A DNA stretch of 64,000 nucleotides from Euptelea pleiosperma (Eukaryota > Streptophyta > Magnoliopsida > Ranunculales > Eupteleaceae), in assembly GCA_035048495.1 (NCBI GenBank), contig CM068553.1, positions 9,107,259 through 9,171,258 of the forward strand. Reading direction: 5' to 3'. Below, piece after piece: positions 54,835 to 64,000 of this stretch. The notes under the pieces were generated by a model. It ran no database searches, was not told the DNA's origin, and saw only the letters and a list, made by a program, of their open reading frames with translations. The stretch's first letter is position 1; every line of letters begins with the position of its first letter. Made by a program: the position numbers and the translations under genes.

Positions 54835-54964
54835 ATAGTTGGAGAAGAATTGATTGAGCTCAAATTGAGGCTCTCCAATGGCACCGACATTGGGCCTAAT
54901 AAGTATAATCCTGCCACCACTGTAGGATCTCTAAAAGAAATCATACTTGCTCAATGGCCTCAAG
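54835..54964 (+). pseudogene. Exon-1 fragment of a membrane-anchored ubiquitin-fold (MUB) gene
   Basis: The frame gives EELIELKLRL, then NGTDIGP and TTVGSLKEIILAQWPQ, the first half of the MUB ubiquitin-like fold. MUB proteins are prenylated membrane anchors for E2 enzymes. The codon where Met is expected is ATA (54835). The exon ends CAAG|GTTACA, a good phase-1 donor, and an intron-like tract follows to about 55500, but no second exon or CAAX end is found before gene D. It is therefore a 5' fragment without start or remainder, perhaps a captured or truncated copy. It lies next to the Copia remnant. Confidence 0.75.
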
Positions 54965-55558
54965 GTTACAAATCTTTCCTTTTTCTCCCCTTAATTTGTG
55001 CATCATGGTTCTCAATGTTTTTGGATTTTAAACGTTTGTCATAAGGCTTCTTCTTGCTTATATTGAGTTGGATCTTAGCTGGATTTCTTGAGAATCTTTT
55101 CTTTTAAGCTCTGTTGTGTTTTGCCCTTGAAATATTGATGGTAGTTAATGGGTATTCCTCTTCAAGTTTCTAGTTATTAATTTACTCACATTAGTTTAGG
55201 TTTTTGTATGGTTTCTGATGGGGTTTTAGCAAGTATGTTGTCCATATATGGTGAGTACGTCCCCATTTGGAATTTGTGATCCATTCCCTATAGATTAATT
55301 ATGATCTATGGATGCACCATATAAATAAAAACCCAACCCAAGTGGTCATTTTCTCTTATAAGGGTCACACATTTCTGGGTTGTGTTTTTCCAAATAGAAT
55401 TAACACTTATTCAAATCTCAGCAATTTTTTCAGACAATTAATTTTACACAGTTTTTTCAGACCATAAATTCAGCACTTTAAGATGTCAGGTCTTATATTC
55501 AACACTTTAATATATCAGACCTCCTACTTAAGATTCTTCAACACACAAAGATAATACA

Positions 55559-57221
55559 TTACAGTTGGATGGGGATAGCCCGGAGAGGCCCAGCCTTTTG
55601 TAAGGTAATCCCAAACTTTTCCCGCATGTCTATATCCTCGGGCTTCATCCCATCTTCAAGCTTCCAATCAAACGAGTGGAGAATCGAAGCCAGTATCAAG
55701 TGCACCATTCTGTGTGCCAGTGGCAATCCTGGGCAGATCCTCCTACCCGCACCAAATGGAATAAGCTCGAAGTCTCGACCTCTAAAGTCGATATCTGACT
55801 CTAAGAACCTTTCAGGCATGAATGAAGTGGGGTGGTTCACCCATATGTCAGGATCCCGTCCGATGGCCCACACATTCACTAGCACTTGTGCATGCTTGGG
55901 CACAGTGAAGCCACTGATTTCTACGTCCGTTTCAGCTTTGTGAGGAAGTAAGAGTGGAGCCACTGGGTGCAGTCGGAAGGTTTCCTTCACGACTGCTCGT
56001 AAGTAAGGGAGGCGAGCAATATCTGACTCCTCGACGGGATTATCTTTGCCGACAATATCGTCGAGCTCCAATCGAGCCTTTGCCATTGTGTCTGGGTTGC
56101 GAAGTAACTCCGTCATTGTCCATTCTACTGCGGTTGAGCTAGTTTCAGTTCCCGCAGCAAATATGTCCTGATACAGGCATAAACCATGTTGCATTGGTCA
56201 AAGAAACTAATCAGGTGAGGCTAATGGGTATATAAAGTTATAAACTGCCCAAAATCAACAAACACCACATGTTACAACCAGCAAAGCGTGTACCAAATTA
56301 CTAGTAATAATCTACAATAAGAGATACCCACCGTAAGTAAAGCTTTCATATGGGCACGGCTGAGCTCAAAACCATTTTCTTCGCTGTGGTCGAGAAGCGT
56401 ATCTAGTAAGTCATTGCTAGCAGGAGGGGTGCATGACTCTCTTGACTGTAGCCTCTGGTTGATCATTCCATCAAAAATCTCATTTAATTTTGCCAAATGA
56501 GTCTCCATACGACGCCTAACTCCTTGTGGATCAATTGGCCTGAGCACCGGGAAGTAGTCTGTAAGGTTTGGTCGTCCTCCCTCTTGCATCACTCCTCTCA
56601 CAAGAGCCATGAATTCTTGTGCAGATTCAGAGTTGAGATGGGCCAAGTCAATGGAGAAATAGTGTTTGATACCAAATTAAGGATAGTGGTGAAAGCGGCT
56701 AGGCCTATATCAACAGCGCGTCCGGACTGGCAATTGTCGCGAATGTGAGCAAGGAGATCATTCACCTTCTGGCGTCGGAGGCCTTTGCTGGCATCAAGTC
56801 TCTGAGTGGTGAACATCTGCGCATTGCATAGCTTTCGAAGGCTACGCCAATGAGAGGAGGCTGGTAACCACACCACCGAAACCTCATGGTGGTGGAATGC
56901 CCGAATCGCATCTGGGATGACTCGGCTTGCGAAGGCTTGGTCATTTTTCTGAAGAACCTCTTTGGCCATGCTTGCAGAAGAAACGACTACTGTAGTTACG
57001 CTGCCGAGCTTTAGAACCATTAGCGGACCATAGGTCTTGGCGAGCTGGGCTAGTGACTCATTCGGTTTGTTACCGATTTTGAAGAGGCTTCCAAAGATGG
57101 GAAGAGGGAGAGGACCAGGTAGAAGTTTGCCAGAAAAAGACTTCCTTTTTCTTGCAGCAGAAGTGAGGAGATGAAGGCATGCTAACACAAACAAAAGCAA
57201 CATAATTGCTGAGTAGTCCAT
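55559..57221 (-). pseudogene. CYP76-like P450 (gene D), frameshifted
   Basis: Exon 1 is 57221-56332 and exon 2 is 56167-55559, closely parallel to B and C. At about 56658/56659 one base is missing against B and C (the plus-strand GAGAACATAG is GAGAAATAG), so the reading frame shifts at NTM-FSID and ends soon after. Downstream, the original frame runs open to the haem loop ([11 protein letters not shown]) and the normal stop. An extra in-frame His codon sits before PTSFMPERF. The donor reads ACG|GTGGGT rather than AAG|GT. The promoter's TATA has become TTTAAATGG. A single-base deletion could be a sequencing error, but the TATA change supports real decay. Confidence 0.88.
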
Positions 57222-57262
57222 TCCGTCGAATTATCGATCTCTTCTCCATGTGAGGTGCAACT

Positions 57263-57271
57263 CCATTTAAA
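57263..57271 (-). promoter_or_regulatory. Degraded TATA box of P450 D
   Basis: At the place of TATAAATGG in B and C, the minus strand has TTTAAATGG, 42 bp before the start codon. Confidence 0.6.
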
Positions 57272-57459
57272 GTGGAGAAAATATGCTTTTTTTATTTTAT
57301 TTCATTATTAATTATTCATATTTTGGGTGGTGGGGAGAAAATATGCTTGGAGACGAGATAAGAGAGAAGAAAAAAAGACATGGAGAGAGAGAGAGAGAGA
57401 CATGACTACAAGAGAGAAGATAGAAAGACGGGGAGAGATAGAGAATGGCCACCGGCGGG

Positions 57460-57850
57460 GAAAAATTTTAGATGCAGAGGACTTTGGATGCAGTCGATGC
57501 AGAGGTGTCTTGTGGCCCTACATAGCTCATTTTTTGGGCCCACTAACTGCATGGATGTTTAGCTCACCCCTTGGTCGATAAATATAGAAACATCGGTCTC
57601 TTTGATTTTCTCTAGCCATGGATTATAGCACTTTTATAAGATTGATTGTAGCCGTTGAATTCAAACATGTTCTTTTGCATATTTTTGGGCACTTAATCCA
57701 ATGGCTAGAAATTATAAAGCAAGCTGATTTTTGGTTCACATATCCACCAAGAGATGGGATATACATCCATGCGGTTTGTGAGCCCAAAAAAATGAGCCAT
57801 GTAGGGCCACGAGACCGCTCGACTGAATCCAAAGTCCTCTGCGTCTAAAT
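57460..57850. mobile_element. GATGCAGAGGAC-ended variant MITE, intact ends
   Basis: AAAATTTTAGATGCAGAGGA and TCCTCTGCGTCTAAATTTTT are inverted ends. The core has TTTTTTGGGCCCACTAACTG and TGGATGTTTAGCTCACC, tying it to the G-box superfamily. GA-rich simple sequence lies just before it (57379-57402). Confidence 0.75.
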
Positions 57851-57927
57851 TTTTTCCCGACTGGCGTGGGATGTAGGCAACTATCACGGTACACGTAATG
57901 CCCTTTTAATTATCAATTTTTGTTACC

Positions 57928-58345
57928 AACAGCTGGAGTAAAACTTCTATGACAGCGTTCTAACAGCTGCTTCTGTCACAATGCAAAACATAGGCCACGT
58001 GGCACATTTTAGTGGACGCTGAATGTATGGATGTTTGGCCAATCCCTCAGTAGACCTCTAAACAAAAAAATCAGCCTGATTAATGATTTACAACCTTTAG
58101 ATCTTTGAACCCAAATACCACCCAATAATGCTCGAATTGTTACTGTTAAAATCAACTCATGAAAATAACTTCAATCGAATTGCTGAGAAATCACTAATCA
58201 TGCTGATTTTTGGTTTAGAGGTCCATTGAGGACTGGCCAAACATCCATACGGTCAGCGTCCATTGAGTGTGCCACATGGCCTGTGTTTTATGTGACAGAG
58301 GCATCTGTCAGAACGCTGTGCCAAAAACTGGGATGGTCAGGTAAG
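57928..58345. mobile_element. G-box superfamily MITE
   Basis: GGAGTAAAACTTCTATGACA on the left and CTGTCAGAACGCTGTGCC on the right, with an exact GCCACGTGGC at 57994-58003. The right G-box is GCCACATGGC. The stretch 58345-59020 has no recognised gene. Confidence 0.75.
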
Positions 58346-59029
58346 TGTTACTCTATATAGATTAAGCTTGAGCCAACTTTCCAATAAAGTATCAAATAAA
58401 GAATATTATTTTTGGATTATTTTCACCGTGTATTTCTTTTGGTACAATTGGGTTTAAATAACCATTTTACATCTGTTACAAATTGCAATCAATTCTTTAA
58501 ATAAAAGAAGAGATTGCTACTAAGAGAAAGTAGTTACAGCTGACCTGATCATGTCTTCCTTGAATAAAGGAAGAAGTTAGTGAGTTACAACTGAGAGACC
58601 CGGTCATGTATTCCTTTGGTGGAAGGATTACTTTGAATACCAAATTCGTAGTTAGGTGAAAATTTATGGTTTTCATTCTCTATCAACTAGTCTGATGGAT
58701 GTACTTTTTTTTATTAGCTCGAATTGTAACTATTTAAAACTGAATTTGGGTCTTTTCCCAAATTGATTGTCCAAAGAGATCGATTCGACTTCTTTTTCAA
58801 TTTTTCTCTGTCTTCGTCTTATTCTTTGTTTTTTTCTTTTACCATGGGTGTTAAGTTGGCGATATCAGAGTCCTACTTTGGGACGCACACGGCTCTTGTA
58901 GAGGGAGAGAGAGACCTGGGAAGTAGGCAACTATCATGGGTACTTGCCAAAAAAGTGAGAGAGTGACCTGGGCAGTATGCACACATGTACATCGTGTGCA
59001 TGACCTTTGGCTTGTCAGATAGACCCGTC

Positions 59030-59145
59030 AACTACTAGGACTCCGAAAGGATTATAGGGAATAGAAATACCCTTTACCGGCTTGACGGGTACGTACAGGT
59101 TTCACCTGCTAATCCGTGGGGCCCTCCCACGATGGTGACTACAAA
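59030..59145 (+). mobile_element. 3' part of the candidate SINE
   Basis: AGAAATACCCTTTACCGGCT, CAGGTTTCACCTGC and GGGGCCCTCCCACGATGGTG match the 3' part of 32605-32798. The tRNA-like 5' part is not present. Confidence 0.5.
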
Positions 59146-59518
59146 AACCTTCCCTCACACATCACAATATGAGCCACGTGGCACACTCTTAGATTTCGAT
59201 GACCGTATGGATGTTTGGGCAGTCCCTCGTTGGACCTGCAAACCAAAAATCAGCCTGATTAGTTATGTCAGACCTTTGGATCTAGTACCACAAATAATGG
59301 TCAATAATGCTCTAAACTCTACGGTTTAAATCAACCCATGTAAATGACACCAATCCAATGCTTAGAAATCACTAATCAGGCTAATTTTTGGTTTACAAGT
59401 CCACTTAGGGACTAGCCAAACATCCATACAGTCATCGTCCTATAAGAGTGTGCCCCGTGGCTCAAATTGTGACGTGTGATCGGCTTTGCTCACACCTGTG
59501 TGTGAGCGAAGGTTTTCT
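59146..59518. mobile_element. G-box superfamily MITE
   Basis: GCCACGTGGC is exact at 59173-59182. Both arms are present, and the right end GTGTGAGCGAAGGTTTTCTC is clear; the left end has been lost. Confidence 0.7.
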
Positions 59519-59539
59519 CTTGGAGATCCAACGTAAAGC

Positions 59540-59705
59540 AGCCTGACCAACTTCTCTTCTTGAATGCGTGCGCTAAGCCAATGGCTTTTTGAAAGAGAGT
59601 GTGGGGTTGAAAAGAGTGTGCTTTATCATCCACCGTTGATAAAGCACCTACAAAGTTGCTTATCAATCCAATCATGTAGGGCGTCAAAGAGTTGCGCGCC
59701 ATGTG
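59540..59705 (-). pseudogene. Retroelement gag remnant, second copy
   Basis: Homologous to 54030-54200 (CCAACTTCTCTTCTTGAATG on the plus strand); on the minus strand it reads SFQPHTLFQKAIGLA. It has frameshifts and no flanking retroelement. The stretch 59706-60455 has no recognised gene. Confidence 0.55.
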
Positions 59706-60459
59706 GTGTTCACTCGGGCCTAGGAGATTGGGTAGTGGGAGAGCAATTTTTCCGATAGATTGAGAGGTGCGGCAGCGGGAGATTGCATCGTCCTTTAGGA
59801 GTCTGCGAGGTCGTCGTTAGCAGGGCCTGTAGTTGCTGGACCAAAACCTTGTGCAACTAAGCTAAATTTGAAACCCTACAAAGAAAAAACTGAGACTCGG
59901 TGGAGTCTCTTGACGAGTTTGACTCACAACTAGGTCAAGTCCTAACTCGGATGAGTTTCAAATTGACCTAACGGTTTTTCAAACAGGATGTAAGTAGACT
60001 AGCCCATGAAAGGTTTCATGGTCTAAATTTGATTTGTATCAGATTGGGCCGAGGGCTTGGGCCTATTAAAATTTTACTAAAAGTCAGGCCTAGGCAGAGT
60101 CATGTTCACCACTAACACTGGTACAAGCTACTAAAATATTATTACTTTGGGTTGGGCTTAAACTAATTTGTAGTTTATAGTTAGGCCCACAAGATTCGAG
60201 GTGCGTCTCAATCTCGACCTAAACCAGGACCCGGGCCCTGTTCCCCTTAAAAACCCATGGAGAAGTTTAGCTTCTTCGAGTACTGAAGTTCGTAGTGTAT
60301 GTAGTGGACACAAATGGGCCCTACCACATATCATATCTACAAAACTGGCATCTTTTGTTGGATATTCGAACTTCTTCAGAATTACAAATGCCAAAACTAG
60401 TCCTCGTCTCCTAGTTAAATTCAAAAGATGCTGGAAAACTGCTGCAGTACTCAGCCGCT

Positions 60460-60805
60460 GACTGCAGACAATATGGACCACGTGGCACATTCTTAGAGGA
60501 TGATGACCGTATAGATGTTTGGTCAATCCCTAGGTGGACCTACATAGTAAAAATCAAACCTGATCAGTGATTTCTAAGCGTTGGATTGAAGTCGTTTTCA
60601 TGGGTTAACCGTGGAATTTGAGCATTATTGACCATTATTTGGGTACAAAGATCAAAAGGTTTTAAATCACGTACACTAATCAGGCTGAGTTTTGGTTTGT
60701 AGGTCCATCTAGAGATTGGCAACATCCTCTAAGAGTGTGCCACGTGGCCCATATTGCTGTAGTCAGCGCGTCACTGACTGCAGCTGTCAGCAAAGTTTTA
60801 CTCAA
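60460..60805. mobile_element. G-box superfamily MITE
   Basis: GCCGCTGACTGCAG on the left, CTGCAGCTGTCAGCAAAG and TTTTACTC on the right, ACCACGTGGCACATTC near 60479 and the exact GCCACGTGGC at 60739-60748. The stretch 60806-61480 has no recognised gene. Confidence 0.75.
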
Positions 60806-61479
60806 AAGGAGAAGCCATCATGTTGTTATTAAAACAGAAAAAGACAGTGTTACTATCATTCCTAGTGGCGGGATCTGGACCACTGGTGGTCATCAGGATT
60901 CTCACCACAAATCTCAAAGAACATCCAATGGTTTGAACAAAGGGACAACGTTAACTTCCTTGAGACTACTATCAATTTTTGTTTTTTTCTTCAAGTCGAT
61001 CATACACAATTTCTTATTCTAACCCATAAGAAATTGTTAGAAACACAATGGTTAGATACCAATTCCTTATCTCCTTGGATCATCAGAGCTTCTTGTCCAA
61101 CTTGATAGTGGGCCCAATATCTGGATTTTGCAACATGGGCGCGTTCGGTGCTAGACCACATACGGGCCCAAATTCTTACTTTTACCTAGGGTAGTAAGGA
61201 TTTGGTTTGCACATGGGACTGTTGTCTCTAGCACACCTATGCTGATCAATCCTTTTTATTATATCATTGCGAGAAAAAAATTCAATGTGTACTTTTTTCA
61301 ATGTATAAATGATTTACCAATCAGAAGCCACCATCTGTACATTGGGAGGTGTTCGATGTACATGGAGGCCACTAATTGGCGACACATATCCACACATGAA
61401 AAAAAAAGTTGCACATAAAAACTTTTACATATAATGTGTTGGATTGGAAATTTTTTGAACCAACCGCATTTCGATCCAG

Positions 61480-61620
61480 TAAATCAATGGTCCAAGGGTT
61501 TTTGGGCTCAGTGACTGCATGGATGTTTAGCCTATCCCTTGGTGGGTATACACATAAAATATCAGCTTGATTGATGACTTCCAGCTATCCTTCCATTCGG
61601 TCAATAAGCCAAGAGGCCAC
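61480..61620. mobile_element. Partial variant MITE
   Basis: TTTTTGGGCTCAGTGACTGC, TGGATGTTTAGCCTATCCC and ATCAGCTTGATTGATGACTT are the left half of the 57460-57850 type. Confidence 0.45.
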
Positions 61621-61670
61621 TGTATTATGTTTACTGAAACCTTAATTTCGTCTTGGGGTTATATATATGG

Positions 61671-61885
61671 CTCAAGCTCTGAGGACACCCTTTTTCTGAC
61701 CCCTCTCAGGAGTCGTGTGCTCGACTGTGGATTTCACTGATCCAACAATGGTTGAGCGCAGGCAAAAAATGAATGCCAGCTGATCAGCACTATCAACCAC
61801 CGTTAGGTTCTTGGAATCCATGGCCTAGCACACGACTACTGAGAGGGGTCAGAAAAAAGGGGGTCCCCTAAGTTCAACCTCGATC
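61671..61885. mobile_element. GGCTCAGGCTCCGAGG MITE, copy 3
   Basis: GGCTCAAGCTCTGAGGACAC and GGGTCCCCTAAGTTCAACC are worn ends. The arms AATGGTTGAGCGCAGG and ACCACCGTTAGGTTC match copies 1 and 2. A decayed TTATAACGG scrap follows at 62190-62350. Confidence 0.65.
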
Positions 61886-62604
61886 TTGAGGGAATCACAT
61901 AAATCTCTGTGTTGTGTGTGATTACATCTTCGTGTTATTTCTTCTTTCTTTCAACGTACACACTGATCGACTCGATGGATACGTGACTGGTTCAAAACAT
62001 TTCCTCGAATGATGGACCCATCCAATTAACCTATGTGTGTGGTCTGTAAAACCATAATCATCTCTAATTGATGATTCTTACCAGCCTAGTGGTTGAAGTG
62101 TCTTGTTCACTGTTACATGGTGAATTATATCCTGTTACAAGGTGGACCTTATTATTAGAAGCAAGGTTTAGGTTTAAAAATGGATCATCATAACCACATA
62201 ATGGGTGGTTGGGTTACCGTTATAATGGGTTTTTTTTTACTTTTTTGAGTTCATTTTTTTCAGCTAAATGTAAATAACTGACAACCGTTTAATATAACGG
62301 CCATTATGTAATGGGGTTGGAGCGTTACCGTTATAATAGCCATTATAACTGAAAACAATGATTAAAAAGACTTATCTTGCATCCATTCCACTTTTCAGCT
62401 TAATAATAGAACTATTCCAACGACCTTAGCTTTTTGGTGGAATGTCTCCACCCAACTTCACGTTTCCGCATAATAATGTGTGTATGTTTCCATCTAGCAG
62501 ATTGAAAATTTATTTTCACCCCCGGATCTACTACTCCGGGAATTTGGGTTGCAACCCGACTTCCACACTCCTCTGTCTGCCACGTACTCATCCTTTGACA
62601 CTAG

Positions 62605-63235
62605 TTTTTAGTTTTAGTTTTTTAAGTCAGTAAAACTTTGCGTACATGACAAACAAGGAGATGTGGGAGTTGGTAAGTTACCCAACACCATAGTTCATTG
62701 GGATCGGAAGGCGCTGATTTTGATCCGGTTCGCCCAAATATCAGTCAGATTGGCAAGCCGACCCCAGTTTCATTCGTGATCCTGATCCGGATCACCCGAT
62801 CCAAAACGGGATCAGCCGAGAGTTCGAACCGTACTTGCCCAACACCCTTGAGCGCTAGTTTTTAGCTTTAGATTTTTTTAGTCAGTAAAACATGGCGTAC
62901 ATGGCAAACAAGGAGATGTACGAGCTGGGTATGTTACCCAACACCATGGTTCAAACCTTGGGATTGGTCTCGGGATCGTAGGGCACTGATCCCGATCTGA
63001 ATCGCCTAAATATCGGTCAGATCGGCGAGACGACCCCTGGTATCATTTGGATTGGTGGCTTCCGATCTCGATCTGGATCACCCGATCCAAAATGGGATTG
63101 GCCGAGACTTCGGACCATGCCCAGCACCCTGGAGTACTCGTTTTTAGTTTTGGGTTTTTAAGTGAGTAAAAATTGGCGTACATGGCAAACAAGGAGATGT
63201 GGGAGTTGGGTAAGTTACCCAACACGTACCCTCGA
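62605..63235. repeat. Threefold direct repeat, unit about 255-280 bp
   Basis: Each unit has TTTTTAGTTTTAG, GTCAGTAAAAC, GGCGTACATGGCAAACAAGG and TTACCCAACACC (near 62610, 62865 and 63145). Units 1 and 2 are followed by a GATCCG-rich inverted-repeat element that starts near TTCATTGGGATCGG and ends near GAGTTCGAACC. Unit 3 stops after the shared head. No coding region is seen. Confidence 0.8.
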
Positions 63236-63747
63236 GTATAGGATCTGAATTCTTTGTAAAATTTTCATTAGCGAATAGAACTGCTGCTTTGTTTGATATT
63301 TATTTGCTCACGTGTGTAAGCTGTCAGTGGACCGAGTTCAGATTGGATCAGGGTTGACCCAAATCCAATCCAATAGCAGATATATTCAATCCAGACCCGG
63401 TCCAGTCCCGATAAGATTTCAATGGTAGTCGGAATCGAAACCCAAGTCAATCCAATCCATTGACAACCCCTACACGTAACATGGGCTTGAACTAGTCTAC
63501 TCATGCTCCTTCAATCTGTACATAATGACAATCAAGTTACGTATTTCTTATTTGATTGTCAAAAAATATCTGTACATTATGTCAACGCTTTCCAATAAGA
63601 TCTGGTAATATTAGGTATGGACCTAGCATATGTGTTATCGGATCGGGTTTAGACCTATAAGTTGCTATCGGATCAGTTCTGCACCCACTCTGATCCGATC
63701 CGAATTCACATATGTTTTATAATTTTTTGCCATCCCGATAAGATGCA

Positions 63748-63782
63748 TTTTCTTTTCTTTTCTTTTCTTTTCTTTTCTTTTT
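63748..63782. repeat. (TTTTC)n microsatellite
   Basis: About seven copies of a TTTTC pentamer. It lies in AT-rich sequence with GATCGG-type repeats on both sides, and no gene up to the window end. Confidence 0.9.
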
Positions 63783-64000
63783 GTATTTTTTGGCCACCTT
63801 TCATCAAACCTTTTAGTGACATTGGATTTTGGATCAAATAAGATTGGATCGGGGATTCATGAAGTGTACGTTATCGAATCCCCTTGACTGTTGGTCAACG
63901 ATATTTTTTTGTAAACAAATGTTAGTCAACATTTTTGACTGAAATGGAAATCTTAAGCTCCTAACCCCACCAATCAACCACTGCTCTTTATTTAAAAGAG

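Noticed and set aside
54775..55044. An 89-codon ORF as a complete small protein
   Set aside because: It starts from a non-ATG codon and reads through the exon donor into intron-like sequence; only the MUB exon part is meaningful.
1..64000. CRISPR arrays, rRNA genes, prokaryotic operons or viral genomes
   Set aside because: Tandem arrays here have no unique spacers, no rRNA-like sequence was seen, and gene structure is eukaryotic throughout.

Overview
This is plant nuclear DNA, most likely from a flowering plant: spliced genes with GT-AG introns, a plant-type 3-ketoacyl-CoA synthase, a plant GH29 fucosidase, a plastid-type Nudix hydrolase, a CYP76-type P450 cluster, plant retroelement remnants and very many MITEs. 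I cannot name the species.

Layout. (1) 1-12.9 kb: a 32-bp tandem array, MITEs and one single-exon 3-ketoacyl-CoA synthase gene (3367-4863, +). In that protein the His of the Cys-His-Asn triad is Pro. A possible plastid DNA insert lies near 6.3 kb and a short LTR with primer-binding site near 10.7 kb. (2) 12.9-25.5 kb: a three-exon alpha-L-fucosidase gene (12884-14507, +) converges on a seven-exon NUDT14-like Nudix hydrolase gene (25476-17570, -). The Nudix gene has a GC-AG first intron, a Copia 3' remnant, a hAT MITE, a long simple repeat and a 69-bp tandem array in its introns, and a MULE-type MITE just upstream of its ATG. (3) 25.5-29.7 kb: repeats only. (4) 29.8-57.2 kb: four CYP76-like P450 loci, all on the minus strand. 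Here they are called A (35572-29785, with a 4.3-kb transposon-filled intron), B (44448-42816), C (52005-49947) and D (57221-55559, broken by a 1-nt deletion). Between them lie retroelement debris, a promoter-like tandem repeat and a one-exon fragment of a ubiquitin-fold (MUB) gene. (5) 57.2-64 kb: MITEs, a gag remnant and a threefold direct repeat, with no gene seen.

The repeats are unusually readable. One MITE superfamily has some two dozen copies. It has two interchangeable kinds of terminus, 9-bp target duplications and a perfect G-box palindrome near its ends. A second, hAT-like family has 8-bp duplications and is packed with TTATAACGG motifs. Tourist-like elements flanked by TAA or TTA complete the set. 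Several insertions can be verified inside the window because a duplicated copy keeps the empty site.

The genes do not form an obvious single pathway. The P450 cluster is a typical tandem specialised-metabolism family; the other genes are wax or lipid elongation, glycan trimming and nucleotide-sugar hydrolysis genes. All calls come from reading the sequence and recalling families; no search was run.
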